A stretch of 10,088 bases of DNA from Opitutaceae bacterium (lineage in GTDB: Bacteria; Verrucomicrobiota; Verrucomicrobiia; Opitutales; Opitutaceae): assembly GCA_016763045.1 (NCBI GenBank), contig JAESUN010000142.1:1-10088 (forward strand). Direction: 5' to 3'. The notes under the pieces were generated by a model. It saw only the letters and a program-made list of their open reading frames with translations. It was not told the DNA's origin and did not search any database. This document shows, in pieces, positions 1-6,301 of the stretch. The stretch's first letter is position 1. Each line of letters opens with the position of its first letter. The position numbers and the translations under genes are program-made.

Positions 1-255
1 CACAGTGACGATTGACCGTAGTGAAAGCCACCCACAGTGATTCACGGAATCTTCGATTCTACCGGATCGACAGGAGGAACAACTCTCCATTGCCCATTTT
101 TCAGAGCCTTTTATCTTCACTGAGGGAAGATAAAGGGGCAAAACATCTGAATTAACTTGTGAAACAGAATTGAAATCTTTTTCGTATCAACTTCCTGCGC
201 CTGAATCCCGGATCAATTGTTCAGAAGATAATCCCTCTAATTTTTCGACCTTTCT
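1..255. other. Non-coding region upstream of the antiporter operon
   Basis: No plus-strand frame enters from the left edge and stays open beyond a few codons, so no upstream plus-strand gene ends here. The stretch contains the octamer CACAGTGA twice (1-8 and 33-40), a small palindrome GTGA-T-TCAC at 37-45, and a larger hairpin at 107-137 listed separately. The operon promoter should lie in the A/T-rich stretch 150-250. The best match I can make is TTGTTC near 218 followed by TAATTT about 15 bases later, which is too weak to call. There is no SD sequence before the ATG at 256. Confidence 0.6.
107..137. repeat. Inverted repeat (hairpin) upstream of mnhE
   Basis: The arms at 107-118 and 126-137 pair over 12 positions with one G-T wobble, around a 7-base loop (ACTGAGG). 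Neither strand has a T-run directly after the stem, so it does not look like a classical intrinsic terminator. It could be a processed 5' leader structure, the remains of a terminator of an upstream gene outside the window, or a protein site. The stem is seen directly; any function is a guess. Confidence 0.4.
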
Positions 256-750
256 ATGTACCGTCTCACCATTTTCCTCATACTCTTTGGAATATGGCTC
301 ATTTTCTCCGGTCAATTTGATGTCTTTCATCTGACCCTGGGTCTGCTCTCATCTCTCTTTATTACCCTTATCTCTTCGGATTTCTTCTTTGAGGATCGTT
401 CAAAGACTCTGGGTAATCGAATAAAGGAAGCGTTTCGCATTCCAGGCTATTTACTCTGGCTGCTCTATCAGATCCTGCTTTCCAATATACATGTCCTCAA
501 GCTGGCTTTTTCACCTAGGCCAACCGAGAAGATCGACCCGTCGATCGTCCGAATCAAAACAAAACTAAAGACAGATTTCGGACGCTTCATCCTGGCCAAC
601 TCTATCACCCTGACACCCGGAACCATTACAATCGATGTACAGGATGACGAGCTCCTGATACACTCCATCACTGAGCATACGGCCTCAGGAGTGAAAGATG
701 ATGCGATGGAACGTAAGATCTCAAAAGTCTTTGAAGGAGGAGAACTTTAA
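256..750 (+). CDS. mnhE: Mrp/Mnh-type Na+/H+ antiporter subunit E
   Basis: This 164-aa protein matches the MnhE/MrpE (PhaE) family, a small accessory membrane subunit of multisubunit monovalent cation/proton antiporters. The N-terminus begins MYRLTIFLILFGIWLIFSG and is followed by a short FDVFHLTLGLL segment, the usual opening of the family, so the ATG at 256 is supported despite the lack of an SD sequence. Two or three hydrophobic helices fill residues 1-80. The soluble C-terminal half contains the family signature around residues 112-130 (ANSITLTPGTITIDV). The length is normal for MnhE. It is the first gene of the operon and ends 3 bases before mnhF. Its last codons contain the SD of the next gene. 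Confidence 0.93.
   Translation: MYRLTIFLILFGIWLIFSGQFDVFHLTLGLLSSLFITLISSDFFFEDRSKTLGNRIKEAFRIPGYLLWLLYQILLSNIHVLKLAFSPRPTEKIDPSIVRIKTKLKTDFGRFILANSITLTPGTITIDVQDDELLIHSITEHTASGVKDDAMERKISKVFEGGEL
734..740 (+). promoter_or_regulatory. Shine-Dalgarno site for mnhF
   Basis: AAGGAGG lies inside the last codons of mnhE, 13 bases before the mnhF ATG. It is one of only three clear SD sequences in the operon; the others precede the TTG-started mnhB and mnhC. Confidence 0.6.
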
Positions 751-753
751 CCC

Positions 754-1050
754 ATGGAAGATTTTTTCATTTTTGCAGGAATCGCTGTTTTTGTCCTGAT
801 GCTGCCACTCCTCTATCGGATTGCCAGTGGGCCAACCACCATAGATCGCCTTGTCGCCGTTAACGTCATCGGCACTAAAACAAGCGTTTTGCTCATTTTC
901 ATCGGAAGTATTTTTGGACGAGTCGACATGTTCGTCGACTTCGCTCTCACCTATGCGCTGCTCAACTTTATCGGTTCATTGGCGGCAGCTCGTTATCTTA
1001 ACAGAGTGAATCCCGACCAGCAATTCTCTAACCTTCAGACAAAAGAATAG
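754..1050 (+). CDS. mnhF: Mrp/Mnh-type Na+/H+ antiporter subunit F
   Basis: This 98-aa protein has three predicted membrane helices (about residues 3-22, 35-53 and 58-80) and the MrpF/PhaF signature: a helix ending RIASGPTTIDRLVAVNVIGT, followed by a segment ending FVDFALTYALLNFIGSLAAARYL. The acidic residues in the VDFALTYALLNF stretch are a family hallmark. In characterised Mrp complexes MrpF is a small integral subunit next to MrpG and MrpE, and the order E-F-G here is the standard one. The gene ends with TAG (1048-1050), an ordinary amber termination, because mnhG starts 4 bases later. That matters for interpreting the in-frame TAG in mnhC. Confidence 0.94.
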   Translation: MEDFFIFAGIAVFVLMLPLLYRIASGPTTIDRLVAVNVIGTKTSVLLIFIGSIFGRVDMFVDFALTYALLNFIGSLAAARYLNRVNPDQQFSNLQTKE

Positions 1051-1054
1051 GCAT

Positions 1055-1396
1055 ATGATCCTGAATATTATCTGCATCACTCTGGTCTCTTTAGGTATTC
1101 TCTTTTTTATCGGAGGAGCCCTCGGCATCCTTCGTTTTCCAGACTACTACACTCGGATGCATGCCGCTGGAAAAGGAGATACCATGTCTATCTTGCTTAT
1201 TTTCGGAGGCATCGCCCTCTACCAAATGCACGAGGTCACCGTGGCCAATGCTCTGGTAGCCGGAAAAATCCTCTTCATCGCAGCATTTATCATGCTCACC
1301 AGCCCAACCAGTACACACGCACTGATGAGAGCTGGATATGAAGAAGGGATCAGACCCTGGACCCGCAAGACTAAGAAAGGACAATCCGACTCATGA
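1055..1396 (+). CDS. mnhG: Mrp/Mnh-type Na+/H+ antiporter subunit G
   Basis: This 113-aa protein belongs to the MnhG/MrpG/PhaG family. The diagnostic core is at residues 20-45: GGALGILRFPDYYTRMHAAG followed by KGDTMSILLIFGG. The conserved R-[FL]-PD-x-Y-x-R-x-H-A motif is complete. Three hydrophobic helices are visible (about 4-25, 42-58 and 65-83), followed by a basic C-terminal tail (RPWTRKTKKGQ). No SD is visible, so translation probably depends on coupling to mnhF. The stop codon overlaps the next gene as ATGA at 1393-1396, a tight translational coupling. Confidence 0.95.
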   Translation: MILNIICITLVSLGILFFIGGALGILRFPDYYTRMHAAGKGDTMSILLIFGGIALYQMHEVTVANALVAGKILFIAAFIMLTSPTSTHALMRAGYEEGIRPWTRKTKKGQSDS

Positions 1397-1638
1397 TCTG
1401 GGCTTTTGATTTAATCCTTCTTATCTTTCTGGTCATCACAGCCATCATTGCGCTGCAGGTCAGAGACCTCTTGAGCGCCACGATGATTTTCGGTGTTTAC
1501 AGCTTTCTTATGTGCCTATTTTGGGCCGAAATGGGAGCCGTCGATGTTGCCTTCACTGAAGCAGCGATCGGAGCCGGAGTCAGTACCGTCTTTCTTATCG
1601 CCACTGTTTTCCGCACATCAAGGAGGTCCTCAGATTGA
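1393..1638 (+). CDS. DUF4040 / MbhD-like antiporter subunit (part of MrpA C-terminus in other systems)
   Basis: This 81-aa protein is three hydrophobic helices with the DUF4040 (MnhB_MbhD) signature AEMGAVDVAFTEAAIGAGV at about residues 45-63. The acidic residues in it (E46, D51, E56) are typical of the family. In classical seven-subunit Mrp systems this module is part of the long MrpA C-terminal region, while in Mbh/Mbs-type and related clusters it is a free-standing subunit (MbhD), as here. It is NuoJ-like in origin and probably lies in the ion-translocation region between MnhG/MnhF and the NuoK-like MnhC. It overlaps mnhG by 4 bases, and its TGA (1636-1638) overlaps the TTG start of the next gene. 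Confidence 0.88.
   Translation: MIWAFDLILLIFLVITAIIALQVRDLLSATMIFGVYSFLMCLFWAEMGAVDVAFTEAAIGAGVSTVFLIATVFRTSRRSSD
1620..1626 (+). promoter_or_regulatory. Strong Shine-Dalgarno supporting a TTG start
   Basis: AAGGAGG lies 8 bases before TTG at 1635. This near-ideal SD and the TTGA stop/start overlap with the preceding gene decide in favour of TTG as the start of the mnhB-type gene. There is no ATG nearby in frame. Confidence 0.75.
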
Positions 1639-2393
1639 AAATAATCGGATTCATCGCTGTCTGTATCACGGGGTGGCTTCTGCTCTCCGCTATTAATGAT
1701 TTCCCCGATTTTGGAGATCCACACTCTCCGGCCAATGGCTATCGCTTATCCCAGTATTATATAACGGATACGTTTACCGATACCTCCGTTCCGAATATGG
1801 TCACAGCCGTATTAGCCGACTATCGAGGATATGACACCCTGTTTGAAACCGTGGTTATCTTCACCGCAGGAATCGCCATCATTGGGATTCTTCGCCGTTA
1901 CGGATCTTCCGATAAGTCGGTGGGACGATCGAAAGCTTTCATTGAAGAGCCAAGAAAAGACCTACTTATCCATACGACCTGCCGGTTGCTGATCCCCATC
2001 ATCCAGCTCTTTGCTCTCTATGTCATCGCACATGGTCATCACAGTCCTGGTGGCGGGTTCCAGGGAGGAGCTATCTTCGGCGCCAGCTTCATTCTACTAG
2101 CTCTGGCCCACAATTTAAAAACGGCCGAGAAGCGAATGCCTGAACGCCGGATACTCACCTTGGCTGGAGTCGGTATTTTCATCTATGCCGGTTTCGGGTT
2201 GGCCTGTCTTATCCTCGGTAACAATTTCCTCGATTACAGCATTCTCCACAAGCTCCTCCCCATCACTCCAATAGAGGCTCGTTCTCACAGTATGCTGGGA
2301 GTGGAGATCGGCGTCGCCTTCACCGTGACTGCGATCATGTTTTCGATTTACTCAAATCTCGTCTCAAGCAGCAGAATGAAGGAGGGCCTATAA
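1635..2393 (+). CDS. mnhB: MbhE + MnhB fusion-type antiporter subunit B
   Basis: This 252-aa protein is longer than stand-alone MnhB (roughly 140-160 aa) because of an N-terminal extension. Residues 1-110 resemble MbhE, the last part of MrpA in classical Mrp: one helix (4-20), a periplasmic-type loop, then VPNMVTAVLADYRGYDTLFE (52-71) leading into a second helix (72-87). Residues 112-245 are the MnhB domain, with the signature AHGHHSPGGGFQGGAIFGA at about 132-150 and a terminal helix containing HSMLGVEIGVAF. The start is TTG, supported by the strong SD at 1620-1626 and the overlap with the previous stop. The last codons carry the SD of mnhC. The role is a structural or ion-path membrane subunit of the antiporter. 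Confidence 0.9.
   Translation: MKIIGFIAVCITGWLLLSAINDFPDFGDPHSPANGYRLSQYYITDTFTDTSVPNMVTAVLADYRGYDTLFETVVIFTAGIAIIGILRRYGSSDKSVGRSKAFIEEPRKDLLIHTTCRLLIPIIQLFALYVIAHGHHSPGGGFQGGAIFGASFILLALAHNLKTAEKRMPERRILTLAGVGIFIYAGFGLACLILGNNFLDYSILHKLLPITPIEARSHSMLGVEIGVAFTVTAIMFSIYSNLVSSSRMKEGL
2379..2386 (+). promoter_or_regulatory. Shine-Dalgarno site for mnhC
   Basis: AAGGAGGG lies within the 3' end of mnhB, 11 bases before ATG 2398. It supports 2398 as the true start of mnhC and shows that the interrupted gene still has a good initiation signal. Confidence 0.6.
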
Positions 2394-2397
2394 TCCC

Positions 2398-2859
2398 ATG
2401 GAATTCCTCGAATCCATTTCCGGTAAATTTAACTACTGGATCTATGTTATCATCATGATGATCGGGCTTTTTGCCATGATCTCAAAAAATAACCTGATCA
2501 AGAAACTGATCGGTATGTCTATTTTTTAGACAGCCATTATTCTTTTTTACGTTTCGATCGGGGTCAAAGATGGCGCCACTATTCCGATTCTTTATCACGA
2601 TCAGGTTCACGGAGCTCACGTCGAAGAACATCACGATGAAGCTACTACCACTCATCCGGTCGAAGCCTCAGCCCCTTCACATCCGAGCATCAATCCGGAC
2701 GACTTCGCGAATCCACTGCCTCATGTCCTCATGCTTACAGCTATTGTCGTGGGTGTCAGCACTCTGGGAGTTGGCCTGGCTGTTACTCAAAAATTGTATA
2801 GAGAATTCGGCTCTATCGAAGAAAACGAAATCCTCGAAAAAATTACCTCTGGCAAATGA
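2398..2859 (+). pseudogene. mnhC: Subunit C (NuoK-like) gene interrupted by one in-frame TAG
   Basis: Reading from ATG 2398, the frame encodes MnhC/MrpC (NuoK/MbhG-like) over 153 codons to TGA 2857-2859, with a single TAG at codon 44. Before the TAG is helix 1 (about 13-29, WIYVIIMMIGLFAMISK) and the start of helix 2 (KKLIGMSIF). After it the family pattern continues without a gap (TAIILFYVSIGVKDGATIP), then a His-rich loop (about 66-95) and the last helix with the conserved NPLPHVLMLTAIVVGVST (103-120). Relatives as I remember them have Gln at the TAG position (NIFQTA), so one C-to-T change explains it. No frameshift or other stop is present. The gene overlaps the next as ATGA (2856-2859). 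It may be a recent nonsense mutation, a sequence error, or a read-through gene. Without recoding, only 43 residues would be made and the complex would lack an essential subunit. Confidence 0.88.
2527..2529 (+). other. In-frame amber codon inside mnhC (codon 44)
   Basis: TAG sits between ATT TTT and ACA GCC ATT in the mnhC frame. Both sides encode conserved family sequence in the same frame. CAG is the likely ancestral codon. No pyrrolysine-type stem or programmed-frameshift slippery sequence is apparent to me in the following bases, although a run of seven T (2521-2527 region, ATTTTTTAG) directly precedes it and could raise base-calling or polymerase error. Confidence 0.9.
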
Positions 2860-4358
2860 TCGAGCAATCTCCCGCCTTCATTCTCCTCGCCCCTTTCTTC
2901 ACGGCTATCTTCATAGCCTTAGTGGGTATCCGCTTTCGCTGGATCTGCTTTCCGTTGGTCCTGATCAGTCTGACTCTCTCGGTTATTGCCAGTGTCTGCA
3001 CCCTCTTTCGGGTTCTGGACGAAGGAACACTGCGCTACTTCCTAGGGGGATGGGCACCGCCTTTTGGCATTGAATTCCGTATCGATGGACTCAATGCACT
3101 TGTCGCTATCGTCATAACTGTTGTCGCTCTGATCACCGGAATCTACTCTCGTCAGAGAGTTCTCGCTGAAACGCCCGATAAAGTATCCCAGTTCTACACA
3201 CTCTATCTTTTACTGGTCGCAGGACTCGTTGGCATGGTCATCACAGGTGATGCCTTCAATCTCTACGTCCTGCTCGAAATTTCCTCTCTCACCAGTTATG
3301 GCCTGATCGCGATGGGCCCTAAGAGAGCCACTCTCGCAACGTTCAAGTATATCATCATGGGGACGATCGGAGCGTCCTTTTATCTACTTGGAGTGGGTTA
3401 CCTCTATATCAAAACGGGGTCCCTCAACATGTTAGATATCCATGAGCAACTGGTAGCCAACAATCTCCTCGGCTCTCAGTCCGTGATGGTCGCCTTTATT
3501 ATGATCACTATAGGCGTGTGGATCAAGATGGCCTTCTTCCCTCTTCACTCTTGGCTTCCCAATGCCTACGCCTTTGCTCCAACGACCACCAGCTCTCTTC
3601 TGGCTCCTCTGGTAACCAAGGTCATGATCTACGTCATGATTCGGATGATGCTCACCGTCTTCGGTGTTGAATACACTTTCATCCAACTGGACTGGAGTAA
3701 CATCGTCATCTGGATGTCTGTGATCGCCATCCTCTCGGGATCAGTCATGGCGCTCGCTCAAACGGACTTACGCAAAATGCTCGCCTTCCTCATCATCGCC
3801 GAAGTCGGCTATATGGTCGGTGGCGTTTGGCTAGCAGACCAATCCGGAATGATCGGAGCCATTTACCACATCATCAGTGATGCCTTCATGACACTTTGCG
3901 TCTTCCTCTTTGCCGGAATCGTTTTTGCCAAAACGGGGAATCGAAATATCAATGCTGTCGAAGGAATGTTTAAGAAAATGCCTCTAACCATGATGGCTTT
4001 TATCGTCGGTGCTTTTTCACTCATCGGCATCCCTCCTACCTGTGGTTTCTTCAGTAAATGGTATCTTATCCAGGGAGGTATTAACTCCGGGCACTGGGAA
4101 TTTGTCATCGCCCTACTCCTCTCCAGTTTAATCAATGCTATCCTCTTTTTCCGCATTATCGAAATCGCCTACTTCGGAGCAAACCCAGCCGAAGGACACG
4201 GGCATCATCATACCGAAGAGCCCAAGAGATCTGAAGCATCTCCTTCCATGTTGATTCCGCTTCTCTGCACCGCAGCGTTGCTCCTCGCGATCGGTATCTT
4301 CAACGATCCCATCATCCGTATCATCACCGATTTCGTAGTCGCCACCGGTCTTCGCTAA
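2856..4358 (+). CDS. mnhD: NuoL/M/N-type proton-translocating antiporter subunit (first of three)
   Basis: This 500-aa polytopic protein of the Proton_antipo_M family is similar in length to MrpD/NuoM. Ion-path residues visible by alignment to the family are the helix-5 Glu E141 (LYVLLEISSLTSY), the helix-7 Lys K224 followed seven residues later by H231 in HSWLP, the helix-8 Lys K255, H338, and the helix-12-type Lys K401 (GFFSKWYLI). The usual second His and Lys of the HxxxHAxxK stretch are Ser341 and Met345 (IISDAFMTLCVF). A His-rich cytoplasmic or periplasmic loop (GHGHHHTEE, 447-455) precedes the last helix. The ATG overlaps the mnhC stop (ATGA) and has no SD, so initiation probably depends on ribosomes finishing mnhC. 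It should form one of the proton or cation half-channels. Confidence 0.94.
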   Translation: MIEQSPAFILLAPFFTAIFIALVGIRFRWICFPLVLISLTLSVIASVCTLFRVLDEGTLRYFLGGWAPPFGIEFRIDGLNALVAIVITVVALITGIYSRQRVLAETPDKVSQFYTLYLLLVAGLVGMVITGDAFNLYVLLEISSLTSYGLIAMGPKRATLATFKYIIMGTIGASFYLLGVGYLYIKTGSLNMLDIHEQLVANNLLGSQSVMVAFIMITIGVWIKMAFFPLHSWLPNAYAFAPTTTSSLLAPLVTKVMIYVMIRMMLTVFGVEYTFIQLDWSNIVIWMSVIAILSGSVMALAQTDLRKMLAFLIIAEVGYMVGGVWLADQSGMIGAIYHIISDAFMTLCVFLFAGIVFAKTGNRNINAVEGMFKKMPLTMMAFIVGAFSLIGIPPTCGFFSKWYLIQGGINSGHWEFVIALLLSSLINAILFFRIIEIAYFGANPAEGHGHHHTEEPKRSEASPSMLIPLLCTAALLLAIGIFNDPIIRIITDFVVATGLR

Positions 4359-4359
4359 T

Positions 4360-5802
4360 ATGACACCGACAACACTCACCAGTTTTACTCCGGTCCTAGC
4401 CTCGTTGGTTTCTCTCTTGGCGGTCCTCCCTATTGTCTACTTCGGTCGCAAGCCCAATCTACGTGAAGGCTTCACCTTCCTCGCAGGATTTATTAAACTT
4501 GGATTAGTCCTTTCAATGCTTCCGATCATTTTGGCCGGAAACACCATCGAGTATACCCTATGGGAAATAGTACCGAATCTTTCCATCGCTTTTCGCGTCG
4601 ACAGTTTCGGAATGATTTTTGCACTGGTGGCATCTTCTCTCTGGATCGTCACCTCGCTCTATTCCGTCGGTTATATGCGTGGTCTCAAAGAGCATTCACA
4701 AACCCGTTTCTATTCGTTTTTTGCCATTTCTCTTTCAGCGACCATCGGCGTCGCCTTCTCTGCCAACCTCTTAACGCTCTATCTCTTTTATGAGATGCTT
4801 TCGTTAGCGACCTATCCTCTGGTCACCCACCATCAGGACAAGGAAGCCCGCACAGGTGGACGAACCTACCTCACCTACCTACTCAGCACCTCTATTGGAT
4901 TTGTTCTACCTGCCCTGATTTTTATTTTCCTGAAAACGGGCAGCAGCATGGACTTCACCAGCGGTGGTTTCCTCAGTGGGCACATCGGGGCATCTGAAGC
5001 TCTGGTGCTCCTTCTTCTCTTTACCTTCGGCTTCGCCAAAGCTGGATTGATGCCCTTCCATTCATGGCTCCCCGGAGCAATGGTCGCACCCACTCCCGTC
5101 AGCGCCTTACTCCATGCAGTCGCGGTGGTTAAAGTCGGCGCCTTCTGTATCATCCGAGTTTATACAGGTGTTTTCGGGATCGATTTCCTCAGTAACTTGG
5201 ACCTGGGAACAATGATCACCTGGATAGCGGCCTTCACCATCATCACATCCTCCCTAATTGCGCTAACTCAAGATAACCTGAAGCGCCGTCTGGCTTTTTC
5301 GACCGTCGGACAGCTTGCGTACATCATTCTGGGTGTCGCCCTCCTGACTCCCTATGGTCTAACGGGAAGCATGATGCACATCGCCATGCACGCTTTTGGA
5401 AAAATCACTCTCTTCTTTTGTGCCGGCGCTATTTTTCAAGCAACAGGCAAAAAATATATCAGCGAGATGGTTGGAATCGGCAAACGTATGCCAATCACAA
5501 TGATCGCTTTTTTTATTGGCTCGATGAGCGTTGTCGGGCTTCCCTTTGCCGGTGGATTCTGGAGCAAATTCTATCTGCTATGGGGAACCGTAAGCGATGG
5601 TCAGCACTTCATGCTCATAGTCCTCTTGATCAGCTCTCTCCTCAACGCAGCCTATTTCTTCCCTATCGTTTTCAAAGCCTTCTTTTGCAAACCGGAAGAA
5701 TCTCTTTTCGAGAATAAGATCCAGGAAGCACACCCCTGCGCTGTCATTGCGCTCTCCTTAACAGCGCTCGGCTCTATTTTCCTTTTATCTATCCGGATTT
5801 GA
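4360..5802 (+). CDS. NuoL/M/N-type proton-translocating antiporter subunit (second of three)
   Basis: This 480-aa membrane protein of the Proton_antipo_M family is the most canonical of the three copies. The key residues are all present: E145 (LFYEMLSLATY), K227 and H234 (FAKAGLMPFHSWLPGA), H252 and K258 (LLHAVAVVKVGAF), the complete H340/H344/K348 motif (HIAMHAFGKITLF), and K403 (GFWSKFYLLWG). It starts one base after the preceding stop and has no SD, so it is translationally coupled. It is homologous to MrpA (N-terminal part), MrpD and MbhH. Together with the upstream copy it probably takes the place of the antiporter half of classical MrpA. It ends TGA 5800-5802, followed by 59 bases before the next small gene. 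Confidence 0.94.
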   Translation: MTPTTLTSFTPVLASLVSLLAVLPIVYFGRKPNLREGFTFLAGFIKLGLVLSMLPIILAGNTIEYTLWEIVPNLSIAFRVDSFGMIFALVASSLWIVTSLYSVGYMRGLKEHSQTRFYSFFAISLSATIGVAFSANLLTLYLFYEMLSLATYPLVTHHQDKEARTGGRTYLTYLLSTSIGFVLPALIFIFLKTGSSMDFTSGGFLSGHIGASEALVLLLLFTFGFAKAGLMPFHSWLPGAMVAPTPVSALLHAVAVVKVGAFCIIRVYTGVFGIDFLSNLDLGTMITWIAAFTIITSSLIALTQDNLKRRLAFSTVGQLAYIILGVALLTPYGLTGSMMHIAMHAFGKITLFFCAGAIFQATGKKYISEMVGIGKRMPITMIAFFIGSMSVVGLPFAGGFWSKFYLLWGTVSDGQHFMLIVLLISSLLNAAYFFPIVFKAFFCKPEESLFENKIQEAHPCAVIALSLTALGSIFLLSIRI

Positions 5803-5861
5803 TCTTCGCACTGGCAGATTCCGCAACAAAGTACTTCATACCCTTCTAAAATTCGCATCTA

Positions 5862-6008
5862 ATGAAAAAAGAATTACAGGAACTTAAACACGAAGCATGG
5901 CCTGGCTATCGGACAGCCTTCATTATCGTTTTTTCCCTCTTAACGATCTATCTCCTAATTATTTTTCTAACTGCGCCCGATGGCGGATCTATAAATCTCC
6001 ACCACTGA
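5862..6008 (+). CDS. Small single-helix membrane protein (48 aa), operon-embedded
   Basis: ATG at 5862 opens a 48-aa frame ending TGA 6006-6008. The protein has a charged N-terminus (MKKELQELKHEAWPGYR), one hydrophobic helix at about residues 18-37 (TAFIIVFSLLTIYLLIIFL), and a short uncharged tail (TAPDGGSINLHH). The charge bias predicts the N-terminus inside the cell. There is no clear SD. It lies between two antiporter subunits, transcribed the same way and in the only otherwise empty space of the operon, which suggests an accessory subunit. I do not recognise a named family. It could be a chance frame, but the composition (basic N-terminus plus one clean helix) and placement argue for a real gene. 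Confidence 0.62.
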   Translation: MKKELQELKHEAWPGYRTAFIIVFSLLTIYLLIIFLTAPDGGSINLHH

Positions 6009-6043
6009 AATTAAGTGTAGAAAAAACGATTACATTTTGAACC

Positions 6044-6301
6044 ATGGCCCAATCGAACTCTCCTAAAAAACCCAAAAGCGTAAAGATCATCCTTAACGGT
6101 CTCTTCATCCTCTGTGGTTTTATTTTTCTACTCGATTTTCTTTTTCTCTCCGAAAAATTCGATAAACACGCCATTTATGAATGGGAAAACTGGCCTGGGT
6201 TTTATGCCGTCTTTGGGTTTGTTGCCTGTGTGCTTCTTGTGCTAATTTCCAAATACATTCTTCGCCCCTTGGTGAAAAGAGACGAAGACTACTATGAGTA
6301 A
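6044..6301 (+). CDS. Small two-helix membrane protein (85 aa) of the antiporter operon
   Basis: This 85-aa protein has a basic N-terminus (KKPKSVK), helix 1 at about residues 14-34, a loop with KHAIYEWENWPGFYAVFGF, helix 2 at about 51-70, and a charged tail LRPLVKRDEDYYE. Small proteins with a W-x-GFYA-x-FGF core and a terminal DYY(D/E) are, as far as I remember, common in clusters of this antiporter type next to the long D-like subunit, usually annotated as hypothetical. The gene overlaps the following antiporter gene by 8 bases (6294-6301), which ties its translation to that subunit. The likely role is an accessory or assembly subunit of the membrane complex; no enzymatic motif is visible. 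Confidence 0.8.
   Translation: MAQSNSPKKPKSVKIILNGLFILCGFIFLLDFLFLSEKFDKHAIYEWENWPGFYAVFGFVACVLLVLISKYILRPLVKRDEDYYE

Noticed and set aside
1..90. Minus-strand frame open from ATG at 90 to the window edge
   Set aside because: Only 30 codons are visible, with no family resemblance and no SD. It cannot be told from chance without the flanking sequence.
2570..3073. 167-aa plus-strand open frame
   Set aside because: It spans the second half of mnhC and the start of the next gene in another frame, resembles no family, and looks prominent only because the mnhC frame is interrupted by TAG.
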